The notes: a model not told the origin generated them from the sequence alone. 64,000 nucleotides of DNA from Anthostomella pinea (GCA_963556695.1 CAUWAG010000020.1:6076001-6140000); one strand, 5' to 3'; counted from the stretch's first letter, positions 36,577 to 48,874 are shown. Program-made: numbers and translations.

Positions 36577-39371
36577 ATGTCATTCAACGTAAAGCGACAG
36601 TTGTTCGCACGCAGCGAGCGTGTGAAGGGCATCGACTTCCACCCGCAAGAACCATGGATTCTGACAACACTGTATAGCGGTAAGCTCGTCCCTGGGCGCC
36701 CTGCCAGATCTTATCGGGCTCCGGCTGACTCCCCTCGGGTACAGGTCATGTCTACATATGGTCCTACGAAACGCAGCAGATCGTCAAGACCTTCGAGCTA
36801 ACCGATGTCCCCGTCCGAGCTGGCCGGTTCGTCGCGAGGAAGAACTGGATCGTCTGCGGTTCCGACGACTTCCAACTCAGAGTCTACAACTATAATACGT
36901 CCGAGAAAGTTGCCGCGTTCGAAGCCCACCCCGATTATATCAGGGCCATTGCAGTGCACCCGACCCAGCCCTTCGTTCTCACCGCGAGTGACGACATGAC
37001 CATCAAGCTCGTAAGATGCCTTTCCTCTCGCTCGACGCTGTTACCCGGAGGCTTCCTCCGTGTCTTTCTCGTGTAGAGAGATGCTAATATTTGGCACAGT
37101 GGGATTGGGAGCGAGGTTGGAAATGCGTACAAGTCTTCGAGGGCCACAGTCACTATGTCATGGGCCTTGCCATTAACCCGAAAGATACGAACACATTTGC
37201 TTCTGCATGCTTGGACCGGACAGTCAAGATTTGGTCGTTGGGTTCATCGACGGCAAACTTCACCCTCGAAGCCCACGAAACCAAGGGCGTGAACCATGTC
37301 GACTACTACCCACACTCCGACAAGCCGTACCTGCTCACGACGAGTGACGATAGAACAGTGAAGATCTGGGACTACACGACAAAGAGCTTGATAGCCAGCC
37401 TCGAGGGTCACACTAACAATGTCTCTTTCGCCTGCTACCACCCTGAACTGCCTATCATCATCTCAGGTTCCGAGGATGGCACCATTCGAATGTGGCATGC
37501 CAACACCTACCGCTTTGAGCAGTCCCTCAACTACGGTCTCGAGCGGTGTTGGTGTGTGTCATATCAACGCGGCAAGCAAGGAGTTGCCGTCGGGTTTGAC
37601 GATGGTGCTGTGGTGGTCAAGTTGGGTCGCGAAGAGCCCGCCGTGTCCATGGACGGCTCCGGCAAACTGATCTGGGCCCGGCATAACGAAGTCGTATCGT
37701 CAATCATCAAGGGTGGCGGTATGTGCAACCTCCAACGTTTTGGGGTCAATGACGATACTGACTGAGGTGACAGATCCGTCCATCAAGGACAATGTCCAAA
37801 TCACTCTCACCACGAAAGACCTCGGCACCTGCGAAGTATATCCCCAAACACTCCTTCACTCACCCAACGGTCGATTTGTTGCGGTCTGCGGTGATGGAGA
37901 ATACATCATATATACCGCGTTAGCATGGCGCAACAAGGCTTTTGGCTCTGCTTTGGACTTCGTATGGGCTTCAAAGGAGAACAGCAACGACTTCGCTATT
38001 CGCGAATCTTCTACTAGTGTCAAACTCTACAAGAACTTCGTTGAGAAGACCGGTGGGCTGGACATCCCCTTCCAAGTCGATGGCTTGACGGGTGGTATTT
38101 TACTTGGTGTAAAGGGCCAGGGCGGTGTATCCTTCTACGACTGGGCGAGCGGTAGTCTTGTCAGACGGATCGAGGTGGATCCGAGACAAGTCTACTGGTC
38201 TGACAGTGGCGAGTTGGTAGCTCTGGCTTGTGAAGATACATTTTATGTCCTGAGGTTCTCCCGTGAGAACTACATCGAAGCTACCCAGGCGGGAGAAGTC
38301 GATGAGGACGGAGTTGAGGCCGCTTTCGAGGTCATCACTGATATTGCTGAGAGGTAAGCACCGTCCTGACCCATCATTTGGTATTTTTGCTGGTCGCTAA
38401 CTCTTTGTAGTGTACGAACGGGAGAATGGGTCGGTGACTGCTTCATCTACACCAACAGCACAAACCGGCTGAACTACCTGGTCGGTGACCAAACCTATAC
38501 CGTATCTCACTTTGACCAGCCTATGTACTCTCTTGGCTACATCCAGAGGGATTCGCGGATATACCTGGCTGACAAAGATGTGAACATCACGTCTTTCGCC
38601 CTGTCTCTTCCTGTTCTCGAATACCAGACTCTCGTATTGCGAGGTGACATGGAGACTGCGGCCGAGTTGCTGCCCAGCATCCCGGCTGACCAGCTCAACA
38701 AGATTGCGAGGTTCCTCGAGGGACAAGGACACAAGGAGTTGGCCCTTGAAGTCGCCACCGATCCCGAGCACAAGTTCGAGCTGGCGCTTGCGTTGAACCA
38801 GCTTGACATCGCTCTGGACCTCGCGCGGCAAGCGGACATTGACCACAAGTGGAAGACTGTGGGTGACGCAGCACTAGCAGGATGGGATGTTGCTCTTGCG
38901 ACAGAATGCTTTACCCACGCGTGTGATCTGGGTTCATTACTCCTGATCTACTCCAGCACGTCAGACCAGGAAGGGCTGAAAGCGCTGGCAACCCAGGCTC
39001 AGGAGTCTGCCGCCCACAATGTCGCCTTCACGTGCAATTGGTTACTAGGTGACACTGCAGGCTGTGTGGATATACTTACCAAGACCAACAGACTGGCCGA
39101 GGCGGTCATGTTCTCTCAGACATACAAGCCAAGCTTGACGGGCGAAGCGGTCAAGGGCTGGAAGGATAGCTTGGAGAAGAGCAAGAAGGGACGCGTAGCC
39201 AAGATGATCGGCGTTCCAACAGAGGACGACGAGCTTTTCCCAGAGTGGGAGGAGTGGCTACGGTTGGAGCAAGATGGCGGTGCTGATGACGGAGCTCCAG
39301 ACGGCGGCGCAGGTGCAGAGGTCGAGGCTGAGCCCGAGGCCGATCCCGAGCCCGAGACGGAAGAGGAGTAG
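36577..39371 (+). CDS. sec27: Coatomer subunit beta' (COPI)
   Basis: Five exons (36577-36679, 36745-37010, 37100-37718, 37774-38353, 38411-39371) give 842 aa. The start [18 protein letters not shown] is the family's conserved N-terminus. The first 300 or so residues form a WD40 propeller with repeated DxxxxxWD/IW units ([36 protein letters not shown]). A second propeller and an alpha-solenoid follow ([36 protein letters not shown]). The C-terminus is a variable acidic tail ([12 protein letters not shown]). The protein coats Golgi vesicles for retrograde transport and reads KKXX signals. All junctions keep frame and the gene appears intact. Confidence 0.96.
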
Positions 39372-41097
39372 TGCTCCATATCGCGATCTTGCTCTTACAC
39401 TTCAACGATTGGGGAGGAATGATGGATCCAGAAGTACCCTGGTCATCTTGTGCTGTTATAGGAGTTAAAAGGTCAAAAGCGGACAACACTCGGTGGGCAT
39501 CTAGAGTAGCCGCTGTTATTCTGGCACGATGTTGTGGGGGCATCCCAGCCAGGCAATGAATAGCAGGCTGCATGTTATCTGACGAGATTTCTCTCAATCC
39601 TTTCATATCACGATGTGTGCGTGAGCCATGATATATGCCCACTTATCCATTGTTCTCATGCTACGTGTATCAAACCAGTCAGCTCACGTTCGGCTGAGAA
39701 GCCACTTGGTCAAGTTCGAGCAGGAGTTCGGGGCTGACGCTGATAAATACAGACTAAAGCACCAAACCCCCTGCATGTCAGGTCGCCTCGTCCGTGACTC
39801 TTCACCATCTGCCTAGGCCTTTCGAAAGTCGCTGTCGGTAGCTGCGCTGCAATCGTATCCAGACAAGCTCTGCTTGCATATGATATGAGCAACCTCTTCC
39901 TCTGACAGTGTGGTGTTGACCCTGTTGAACCCTCAATCCACTTCTGCAGAACCGTGTAGTGGACTAGATTATTCTACTTCTTGTTAGTAGGGACAAGTCG
40001 GTCCCGGCACGCATACTTTGGCCCATATCTTTGGAAACCATGGCCAATTCAACCATCCCTTAATAGACTGCCCAGTCTTGCGGCCGCCCCCGAGTGTCAC
40101 AATGAATTAGCGAGGTCGAATCAAGAAGGTAGTGAACCGCCGACTGAGGTGGCAGGCTCCCAAAATTTTAAAAGGGGGGGAGGAGGGTGATAAGCCTTTC
40201 TGATCAACTATCGAGGTGATGCCCGTACCCATGATCTCATGACCACCACGAAAAAGTTCAGCGAGATTTCGCAACCTCCTACCCATGCAAGTCTTACAGC
40301 TTCGTACAGAGCGCCTGACGCCAGACAAATCCAGTCGGAATTATGGCAACTTCAGGAAATGCCATGGGCAAGCCGACCTTGGAGGGTTCGGAAGAACTAC
40401 TTGGCAGGCTGTACAAAACAAAGTACATGTACTTGCACCGAGAAGTAAAAGTCAGAAGTTGACTACCGCTCATGATCAATGCGTCTCAATCGAGCTTGAC
40501 ACACGATGAGGGCTTCACCAGCAACCATTTCTGGCAGGTGTACTCTGGAGATTTCACAAGCTCGGGTCATGCAACCGGTTTCCCTACCATGCATTTCTCG
40601 AAAGGGGTCTGGGGCCGGCGAGTAGCCACACATGCCGCCCATCTGTGGAAGAGTTAAGGAAAATGCATCATCCACGAATCTACGGTACAGACCGACAAGA
40701 GAACAGCACCAGAACCCCCAAACCTCTCGACCTTCATCCTACCTATCCAAAGCCTCCAAGTCCAAAGATACAGCATGTGCACAACACTGAAGAAAAGGCT
40801 CCAGCCAAACAGTAGTCTATGGCAATTCTATGTCCCGCCCCGTCCAGATACCTGACCTGGCACACACGACGGTCCACGGCAGCCTCTGATACAGATACCA
40901 CCGGGGTGTGTCGTCAGCAGCAACATTGCCAGCTACGTCGAAGCAGCTTAGAAGACGTAACACCGATCGATGGTGCGTCACGTGTCAAGCCGTGATATCT
41001 GGCAAGGCGTCCTCGGCGCCGAGGGACGACTCAAGGAAGGTGATGGCGCCCGGGCCGGCGACGATGTAAAGAAATGATCACCTGGGAGAAAGGATGC

Positions 41098-41329
41098 TAC
41101 ACTCAGCCCTCATAAGTCTCCGTACGCGCCATATAAATAAGATTTCACACCACCCGTGGAAATCTCAAAATATTGGAATAAGCATACAGGAATAAGCAAA
41201 GGAATAAACAGCTCTAGTTTGATATGGTATTTCTAATCCCTATTCCACTGTGCTTATTCCGATTCGAAGGTAGATATACCGTTGGTTGCTGGACGGATGG
41301 TGTATGGAGACTTATGAGGGTTCAGTGTA
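41098..41329. mobile_element. MITE copy A, Tc1/mariner-like
   Basis: It is 232 bp with TA at both ends. The left terminus tacactcagccctcataag and the right terminus, reverse-complemented as tacactgaaccctcataag, are inverted repeats that continue into tctcc(g/a)ta. No coding capacity. Inside, ggaataagca units on the left are mirrored by tgcttattcc on the right. The TA boundaries and an ataagt core in the terminal repeat resemble Tc1/impala-type MITEs such as Fusarium mimps, but the terminal sequence itself differs. Confidence 0.78.
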
Positions 41330-41865
41330 CCATTTTGCGTCTGACTACCGTCTTACGCGCAGAATACGGACCGAGGTGAAAATGCAAGCGAGCGAGATGA
41401 CGACCTGCCTGTTTTTTTCTAATTCATTGTGAGCGTCACGGAGACGCCTTTCGGAACCGGGGGAGAGCAGCATCTCAAAGCATGATATTGACAACGAACC
41501 TGGCCGAGCTGATGAGGAGCAGCGCGTGAGGATCCTCAAGGGGGTGCGTGGAGCCTGCGATGGCCGTCTCGATGGTTGTGCGAGAGACACATAGGGGAGC
41601 CGATAGCATACGCAACCCCCTACGCGATCTTAGCCGATCCACACTGATTAGTAAAGTCCTACGCGGACGCAGGAATATATCGGAATAGACCCGGCTTAAT
41701 GGACTTTCAAACTGTCAACAGTATACTTCACGAACAGTTATCAACAGACACTAACCTTTTGATATACTCCATATCTTCAACGCTCACAAGATGTCTGTGG
41801 TTAAGTCTTACATATATACCTATAATACGCGTTACCTGTGGGGACAGGTCTACTCGTTGCTGAGA

Positions 41866-42086
41866 TACAGTCACCCCCCATAAGTCTCCGTACGGCGTGC
41901 ATCTTTCAACTCCTAGATATCAACGCTATCCATGTTAATGGAATAAGCACCCTGGAATAAGCAGCTCTAATCCAAGAAGTCACCTCTGATGCTTATTCCA
42001 GCGTGCTTATCCCATTTATCATAAACGCACCTTTCACTTGGTGAATGAGGGGTGTACGGAGACTTATATTGGAAGGGTTCAGTGTA
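41866..42086. mobile_element. MITE copy B, same family as copy A
   Basis: It is 221 bp with TA at both ends. The left end is tacagtcaccccccataagt; the right end, reverse-complemented, is tacactgaacccttccaata followed by taagtctccgtacac. The shared cataagtctccgta core identifies the same family as copy A. A 76-bp hairpin lies inside (41939-42014). The subterminal cacttggtgaatgagggg is the segment retained in the RGS-LOV intron relic. Confidence 0.78.
41939..42014. repeat. 76-bp internal hairpin within MITE B
   Basis: The left arm (tggaataagcaccctggaat...) and the right arm (tgcttattccagcgtgctta...) form an inverted repeat of about 25 bp with two mismatches, separated by about 26 bases. Copy A has a weaker counterpart at about 41174-41260. 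Each arm itself contains two ggaataagca units. Confidence 0.75.
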
Positions 42087-42551
42087 CTTTGTCGTGAGGT
42101 CTAAGGGAAAGGCATCCTCGTTGCCCCACCTAAATTCGGATTCAAAGGTAACAACGCGGGGCCGGGAAGGAGAGACACGTGCCAGCGTGCTGGGCTTGAC
42201 CGTTAAACAGGGGTCCAGCTGCAGTATCGGGTGGTCCAAGCTCCATAGCTTCCCCAATCACACATGCAGCTCTGGACAAGCTCAACTGCTCAACTGCCCC
42301 TCCAAGTCCACTCCACTGCTCAACTGCCTCCTACGTCGGTTGTAATTTCTGAACTGTAACACCTATAGCCTCCAGGCTTGGATCAACCACCCATCTCGCC
42401 CGTCAACAAGGTTTTCCATCCGCGGCGTCGGCAGCACACTCGGAATCACAACACTGCATGTAACGGGGACGGTAAGCAGCGAATGACTGCCCTGCGCCTG
42501 TCACCTGGGCATGATCTCTAAGAAGTTGTGTACATACTCCTCCCAATCATC

Positions 42552-44071
42552 ATGGTAAGACACACCGGCAACACACCAACTTACTCTGACGCCCCTCTGC
42601 CTCCTTCATTTCGATTAGTCCTGCTGACCCTGCTACTCAGAATCCCGCCATGCACGCGTGGGAGTGCCGTGATCAGACGGATCAGGCCGAGCTTTTCTAC
42701 AACCAGCCCCTCCGCATCAAGAACAAACGTCTGGAAGATGAGAACATGGCCCTGAAGCGACTGCTCCGCGAGAATGGCATTCCGTGGCAGATGCAGCCCA
42801 AGTCTGCCTCTCCCCCGAACCCATTCGCCCGTGTCACCCGCTCTTCCAAGGTCCAGCGCCAAAATCTCCCTCATCTTCCTGTTGAGCTGCAGCTGAGAGT
42901 GCTCTCGTACGCTGTCACCAGCCCGCACCCCATCGTTGACCCTCTCTGCAAGGTCAAGCCGGAACGTCTGCTCCTTCAGGAGAAGGCTCAGCCTCACTAC
43001 ATCGCCATTCACTTTTTGGCCACCTGCAAAGCCTACCGGGTCGAAGGCACCAAGTTCCTGTGGACCAACAATACTTTCGTCTTCACGTCTCCCGAGGCAC
43101 TCCGAAACTTTGCAGAGCTCAACGCTGTCTACCGCATGAAGGTGCAGCAGGTGACCTTCCGCCTCATTGCCAAGTTCTACGATGACGAGAACCGCAACCA
43201 TCGAATTCCGCGCGCCCACCATCCCGATCTCACACATGCAGTCAAGCTGACGGTGCACAAGCGGCCCAAGGAGAACAACCTGGCTCGACGTGGCTTCCGG
43301 GCCTATGCTTGGTACCAGCTCATCGACTTTCTCGATGCCTTATTGCCTCCCTTCGACCCTGCGCTGGTTCCGGCTTCGAGCTTGGTGAGACCCGCCCCAC
43401 GCCCGCGGCTGCTCCCATCGCTGGAGAAACTCCGGATCGACTTTGTCAACTTTGGAGAGGACCTCTTCCAGTACCCACCTCCTCAGCTACACGATCTGGC
43501 TTCTCACCAGTTGGGATGTATTCTGAATGAGGTAGTTCTGACCGGTGTCCCTACTGATGAGTGCGGATTGCGAGTGAGCACCGAACTTTCGGGGCTGTTG
43601 AGAGATGAAGGCCTGCTCATCGACCACGCCCCCACCATGGTTGCGGTCAAGAACAATCTCCGTATGCTGCAGTGCGACGCGGACCAGTGTCACTATTCGT
43701 CCAAGGTTGTCAGAGCCATGCGCACGGTGAGCGACTACCATCACCATCACTTTGACGATGATCATCGTTATGCTGGCCTGGACTTCCCTCCCGCACCCAA
43801 GGACGAGGGCGAGCCGCCCCTTTCCGAGTTCCATTCTTGCCGAACGATCTGGAAGAAGGTGCCCAAGAAGTTGGATGGGAACGACGAGCGCAAGTGGGAA
43901 CTGTTCGATAGGGTCAGCGGGATGCCTTGGGAGGACATTCAGGAAGAGGCGACCATGTTTGACATGATCGACGACGACGAGGAAGGCATTACATGCGAGA
44001 ACTGTGGCGAGGTTCACCCCGGTGCCCTTCTCCCGGACGAGCTGATGGATCTCTACGACGACCTGGGCTGA
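42552..44071 (+). CDS. F-box-like fungal protein
   Basis: 477 aa. The best model starts at ATG 42552-42554, directly followed by a gtaaga donor; the intron runs 42555-42640 (acceptor ctactcag), so exon 1 contributes only the start codon. The in-frame Met at 42650 is the alternative. A short coiled segment (LEDENMALKRLLRENGI) precedes an F-box-like region (QNLPHLPVELQLRVLSYAV). Conserved blocks follow (HFLATCKAYRVEGTKFLWT, LPSLEKLRIDFVNFGEDLF), then a His-rich stretch (YHHHHFDDDHRY) and a C-terminal CENCGEVHPG motif that could bind metal. It is conserved in appearance but functionally unassigned, and may be an SCF adaptor. Confidence 0.75.
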
Positions 44072-45412
44072 GACGCTGAGAGGCTTTGGGCCGGCGCGCA
44101 AGGCCTTATACGACTACCACGAACGACTTCACACCAGAGACACATGATACCACTTTGCATTGCTTTCGGCATTTGGGAGGAGTAATTTGTTGTTGAACTG
44201 AAAAAAGGGGTCTGGGTTGACATGTATGGGCGTTATGGATTGCATCTTGATAGTGATGCCCGACGTGTTCTGGTAGCAGGGAGGTTGATCTCACTCGGCA
44301 GCTATCAGCCGTGGCTATGGCTGGAACTGTGAGTGCATCCAGAACAATGAAACTGTTCATATAATGCGCGTTGGGTTGTCTAGATGAGTGCTGAATGTTG
44401 CTGAGCGAGTCCTCTGATCACGAGCTGCAACATACAAAATTACTTATTCTGCTTGCAAGCACATTCTTACCTTGCTGGGCCCTACCATATGAACACTCAC
44501 TTGCGTAGAGAAACATCAGCGAGCCACGAGAGTCCAACGGCCAGTAAAAAACTCAATGGAGTACCGAGGCAAGGGAAGCGTACATGAGAGACTGGTACTG
44601 CTGGCTTAAGAAGAACACTATGCCGGAGTGTTTCATGTAGTTCCAAGCTTTGTTTCCTCATCTTGCCAGTAGGTTGCTAGACGATGTTACTGTAACTAGT
44701 TCACAACCTAGGGTCGAGGAACACAACTTTATTTGCAGTGCTTGCTAGTCCATTTTGAAGCCACCGGTTGTGCTAAATGAGGAATTCTTATACCATGTGT
44801 TGGACCATGCCTCGAGTAGTTCTAATTCGGCTCGCTTGCTGCCCGGCGCAGACGTTCCCAGATCGGCAAGTCCCCACAGCCTGGAACCAAGAACCACGAG
44901 AGAGCTTCGCCAGATGCCTAGTGTGGCTCCTCAACCCATTTTCCAGCCACAATGACGGATGGGTCATGGACCAGGATACAAGGTACCTTGGAGCCCAACG
45001 GGTACCCGTTTGTACCTGATTTGTACCCAACTGGGATGATAGCTACTTCTGGGATGGGGACACCACCCATCCCTTCTTTCAATCAAGCAACTTCCAGAAT
45101 ACAGACCAATAGCCACCTATCGTGACCCTGGTCCTGATTCTGGAACCGCTATCCACAAGGCACACTAGTATTCATGTTAGATTATTGCATAAGCAGAAGA
45201 CAGACAATATGCATATAGGCCTATCAGCCACCAATCGAGTTTCAGTTGCTGGTCCGACAGTCTTCCCCTCCAACCAAACAATGGAACACCGTGATTCTCC
45301 TTCCCTCTGCTTTTGAATCTCCATCACGACAACCACAACCACAACCACAACCACGACCATCAAGATCGACACATTGCGAACAGACGCAAGCGCATACACA
45401 TATGAGCGAGCG
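44072..45412. other. Intergenic region
   Basis: 3' region of the F-box gene and promoter of the nuclease-like gene. An aaccac simple repeat (about 45327-45356) lies about 60-85 bases before the next ATG. No gene was found. Confidence 0.45.
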
Positions 45413-47137
45413 ATGAGTCGCTGTCACACTTTGCTTGCATCTTCCAGAGAAGAAGCCAACTCCCAATTGATCGAAGACTGGCTCCAAACACTCCTCGACG
45501 CGGATCGCGACGAGCAGAACACACCCAGCAGCTATCGAAAACAGACGCATTGTGGCATCAATCGGAAACGCGCCGCCGTCAGAATGTCCTCTCCTCCGTA
45601 CCCACGTCGCACACCGAGCCCGACCAAGCGACGTCGCATCCAGGAAGATGGTCCGGAAGATGGCCCGGAAGATGGCGAGGGATCCAATGGTAGTGACCAA
45701 AGAGGCGGTCCTGGATACCCCCGACAACGCTGCGACTCCACGACCGAACCGACTCCTCCCTGAACGTACCCGATCCGAACTGCTATATACACCGACCTCT
45801 TCCGACAAGGCCTCCACCAGCATCGGCGATGGCAGAGACAGGGACGTATTCTCGGACACGTCGTCCATGTCGAAGCGCTCCGGCCGGAGCAGTCCTACTA
45901 AGAGAGAGGCTGCTATGCGGAGCGCGAACGAATTGCGTTTACAACGTATATCCCTGGATGAACTTGCCGCTTTGCTTTCTGTAGAGCGGGCGACAATCTC
46001 GCTGGTTGAAGACCTTTCCGCCATCCGCCAGAAGATTGGTATTCTGCCAGGTGAACTTAAGGTACGTGTTGTTTTCACTACCTCCTCCTGTTGGCCTATG
46101 GGCGCCTCGTCCAAGTTTGAAATTGGTGTCTAACTTATTGCGTTTTTGTGCAGACGCTGTTCGAATCCCAGAAGAAAATCGCAGATCCCTTGAACGATGC
46201 CATGTTCGCCAGCAGCTCCAACACCTCCGAGAAGGACCTCGAGTACCAACACCGGCGTCTTCTCCGAATCTGCAAATCCACCGTTGATTGCAATAATCCT
46301 GCGCGGCCGGTTCACGAGGCAGAATGGAATGACAAGGTTCACTCGTCTATACTGGAGCTGGCTCTTAACGAGTCGGACTCGGACGCAAGCGAATCGCTGG
46401 TCTTCCGCAACGTGTAAGCAGACGGACTTTCATTCTAAATGACCTTCCCGACCTCCGCTTGTTCCTTCGTCAGCCACACTTTCTATTCATCTCGCCAACT
46501 GTTTCATTCGCTGACTACAGTTGACAGGACCGACGCCCGTATTGCCATCCCATTCCGCGATCGAAGCGCCCTCCTTAGAGACAACATGGTCGACTACGGC
46601 ATTTTCCTCGCGCCACCCGCCGCTTCTTCCCTCGAAGACCAGATCTTTTCATTCATAAACAGTAGCCGCTCCTTCACGCAGCTTAATGCCCTCGAAAGCT
46701 TCGAAGTGGACCGACCCCTGGCTATCGCCATCGAAACGAAACGTTCGCGCGGCGGCGATGCCAACGCACCCAGCCAGCTCGCCAACTTTGCGCGTGCCCA
46801 CTATCGGTTGTGCCGATACCTGTTCCCCGCTTCAAAGCAGAATATCGGTAGCAGTGGAGGTTCTGGGACAGAACCACAGTCTTCAGGCCCGGTCAAACCC
46901 ACTGGTAGTGCGCTGATGCTGCCGTTGATCGAGGTCCACGGACCATCCTGGCGCATTAACTTTGCCGTCCTGGATGTGGACCGGGATCTGGTCTCTTCGG
47001 ACCTTGCGATGGGCTCGACTGACCAGATGTCCGACTGCTATGTCCTGTTGCAGTCGTTGCGGCGGCTGGCCAAGTGGGCGGATTCTGAGTGTGTTGCTTG
47101 GTGGACGGGGCGTCTTCAGGGAATAGGTCAAGGCTAG
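45413..47137 (+). CDS. PD-(D/E)XK nuclease-like fungal protein, with an unresolved frame change in the 5' part
   Basis: The start at 45413 gives SQLIEDWLQTLLDADRDEQ and a basic segment (RRTPSPTKRRRI). This frame ends at 45763. The rest of the family sequence is in the next frame (VLDTPDNAATPRPN, LSAIRQKIGILPGELK to 46061). Two ordinary introns follow (46062-46153 and 46414-46527), leading to NMVDYGIFLAPP, LAIAIETKR (the E-x-K nuclease core) and WRINFAVLDVDR. The frame change must fall near 45640-45760. No canonical intron fits cleanly; candidates with donors gtccgg or gtagtg exist. The change lies in a 12-bp tandem repeat (ggaagatggccc). This resembles the fungal PDDEXK_12-type family, of unknown role. 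It may be frameshifted or have a non-standard intron. Confidence 0.6.
45636..45682. repeat. Three 12-bp tandem repeats in the coding region
   Basis: The units aagatggtccgg, aagatggcccgg and aagatggcgagg are consecutive. They encode EDGPEDGPEDGE in the N-terminal frame and sit at the point where the gene changes frame. Confidence 0.75.
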
Positions 47138-48193
47138 GACTGGGGCGAGAGGGACGAACAAGATGGGAATTGAACTCGCGACATGGAGGTCCGATGTGAT
47201 CGCGAGGGATTGCCTCATCCGAGGTGTCCCGTTGATCAGATCATAGGGGTTGCTGGCGAAGTAGAGAACGTGGTCGAACCAGCACCAACGCGAGGTCAAG
47301 GCGGTCACTCCGACTTAATAGGGAATGGCCCTGAAAGGTTCTGGGAGGGTATCGGAATCATGGTTTCTCGGCATGGGACTGTATATTGGACTGAGATATC
47401 ATCTCCATTGGGTCGAATATAACTAAGCTAGACCAATGGCCATAGATGACTTGCAGAGGAAATTAAGCGGGCTCGCATCGCCTACGATTAGGACAGAAGT
47501 GGCTACAATAGAGTCTCTACCTGCATACTCTGAACTCACTTGCATCTGACAATGGATATTTTGACCGCTTCAGTGCTCTGACCAGTATCAATATGTATGA
47601 GGAGATATGTATTGAGACGTCAAGACACCAACGTGATATACGGTAAGGCAGCAACTGGTCAATTGGGAAGCATCACATCGTGACAGTTTTATCGTTGTCA
47701 TTCAACAAGTCGTTTCACCGACGTCTCAACCGGCAGGCAGGCAGGTCGCACCTAGATGACTAAGGTAAGGTAGGTTCCCGTCATGGCTTCAAGGTTGACG
47801 TCATGACGCCAAAACGCGGCCCAGCCCTCTCGATGAGATATCTATGATGAAATTCGATGCGTTGGGTCACACCCACCCCGCCAAATCGAACGACACTCCC
47901 AGGGCACTGTTACCTGCCGCCTGCCGCCCGCCGCCCGTAGCAGTACCTACCTAGTCAGGGAGGAATTTACCTAATAATAATGCAAACATTGAAGCGGATG
48001 CTCGAGGTCGTGCTGTGATATGTACGTGGCGGGGTCGTATGTCTTCTGTGTTTTTAGACTTGTGTCATCTCCTCCCCCACTCCTCATAAGCTCATGACCG
48101 CAACCTGACTCGTCTACAAACAACATACTCGCAGCAAAACATCACACCAACTTTTACCTACTTCACCAACTCAGCAATACCAACCCACCAACC
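47138..48193. other. Intergenic region
   Basis: No gene. Short GC repeats (cgcctgccgcccgccgcccg near 47921; ggcaggcaggcagg near 47731). The last 150 bases, rich in A and C, look like the BLI-3 leader. Confidence 0.45.
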
Positions 48194-48874
48194 ATGTCGT
48201 TCTCCAACACAGACACCGGCAGCAAGCCCGCTGACCCCTACAAGACCGCCAACGTCGATGGCGGCGCAACCACCCAGGAAAAGATCGAGGCTCTCGACAA
48301 GTTCGTCAGCTCGTGCAAGTTCGGCATGATGACCACCCGGGATGATAAGTCCGGCAAGCTGGTATCCCGATGCATGGCCGTCACTGCCAAGGTGAGCAAC
48401 CATCAGACCTGGCCCTCACGCCCGTCTGAGCACTGTCTAACGGGTCGACTGTAGGAAACCGGCACCCTGGACCACCTCTTCTTCACCAACACCGAATCAC
48501 ACAAGACGGACGAGCTGAAGGGTGACCCCCATGTCAACATCTCCTTCCTCGACAGCTCCGGCCAGTGGGCCTCCATCTCGGGCACCGCTACCATCGAGAC
48601 GGACCGCAGCCTGATTAAGAAGCACTACAGCTCTTCCCTGAAGGCCTGGGTTGGCGACCTGGGCGATGGCACTCACGACGGATCCGAGAAGGACCCCCGA
48701 ATTGGCATCATCCGTGTCAAGATGGAGACGGCGACCTACGCCATCACGGACAAGAACCTTGTGGGTCGCATGGCAGAGGTGGCTAAGGGAAGCGTAACGG
48801 GACAAACAGCCAGCGTCAACAAGCTCCGGGAGATCGACGCGGCCGAGGTTCAGACGTGGAGATCGGTACACTGA
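48194..48874 (+). CDS. bli-3: BLI-3-like protein (pyridoxamine-5'-phosphate-oxidase/FMN-binding split barrel)
   Basis: Two exons (48194-48391 and 48455-48874) give 205 aa. Recognisable features: KIEALDKFVSSCKFGMMTT, LVSRCMAVTAK, then LDHLFFTNTESHKTDEL, HVNISFLDSSGQWASISG and DPRIGIIRVKMETATYAI. This is the general-stress-protein-26/PNPOx split-barrel family to which Neurospora BLI-3 belongs. The Neurospora gene is induced by blue light through the White Collar complex; the biochemical role is not settled, and flavin binding is expected. A light-response element was not searched for systematically. The gene looks intact. Confidence 0.9.

Larger units (their letters stand above)
39372..42551. 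other. 3.2-kb gene-free region carrying two miniature elements
   Basis: No protein gene is supported. Two related TA-bounded inverted-repeat elements (41098-41329 and 41866-42086) lie here, with about 540 bases between them that show no transposase. A homopolymer-like aaaaggggggg occurs near 40168. Confidence 0.55.

Noticed and set aside
41345..41590. Minus-strand 81-codon frame between the two MITEs as a transposase remnant
   Set aside because: No DDE motif or helix-turn-helix was visible; composition is unremarkable.
42581..43258. 225-codon minus-strand frame opposite the F-box-like gene
   Set aside because: No recognisable features; the opposite strand has the conserved protein.
47160..47260. 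Possible tRNA on the minus strand (gagttcaattccc looks like a T-loop)
   Set aside because: The flanking bases do not form a T stem or an acceptor stem, and no anticodon arm could be drawn.
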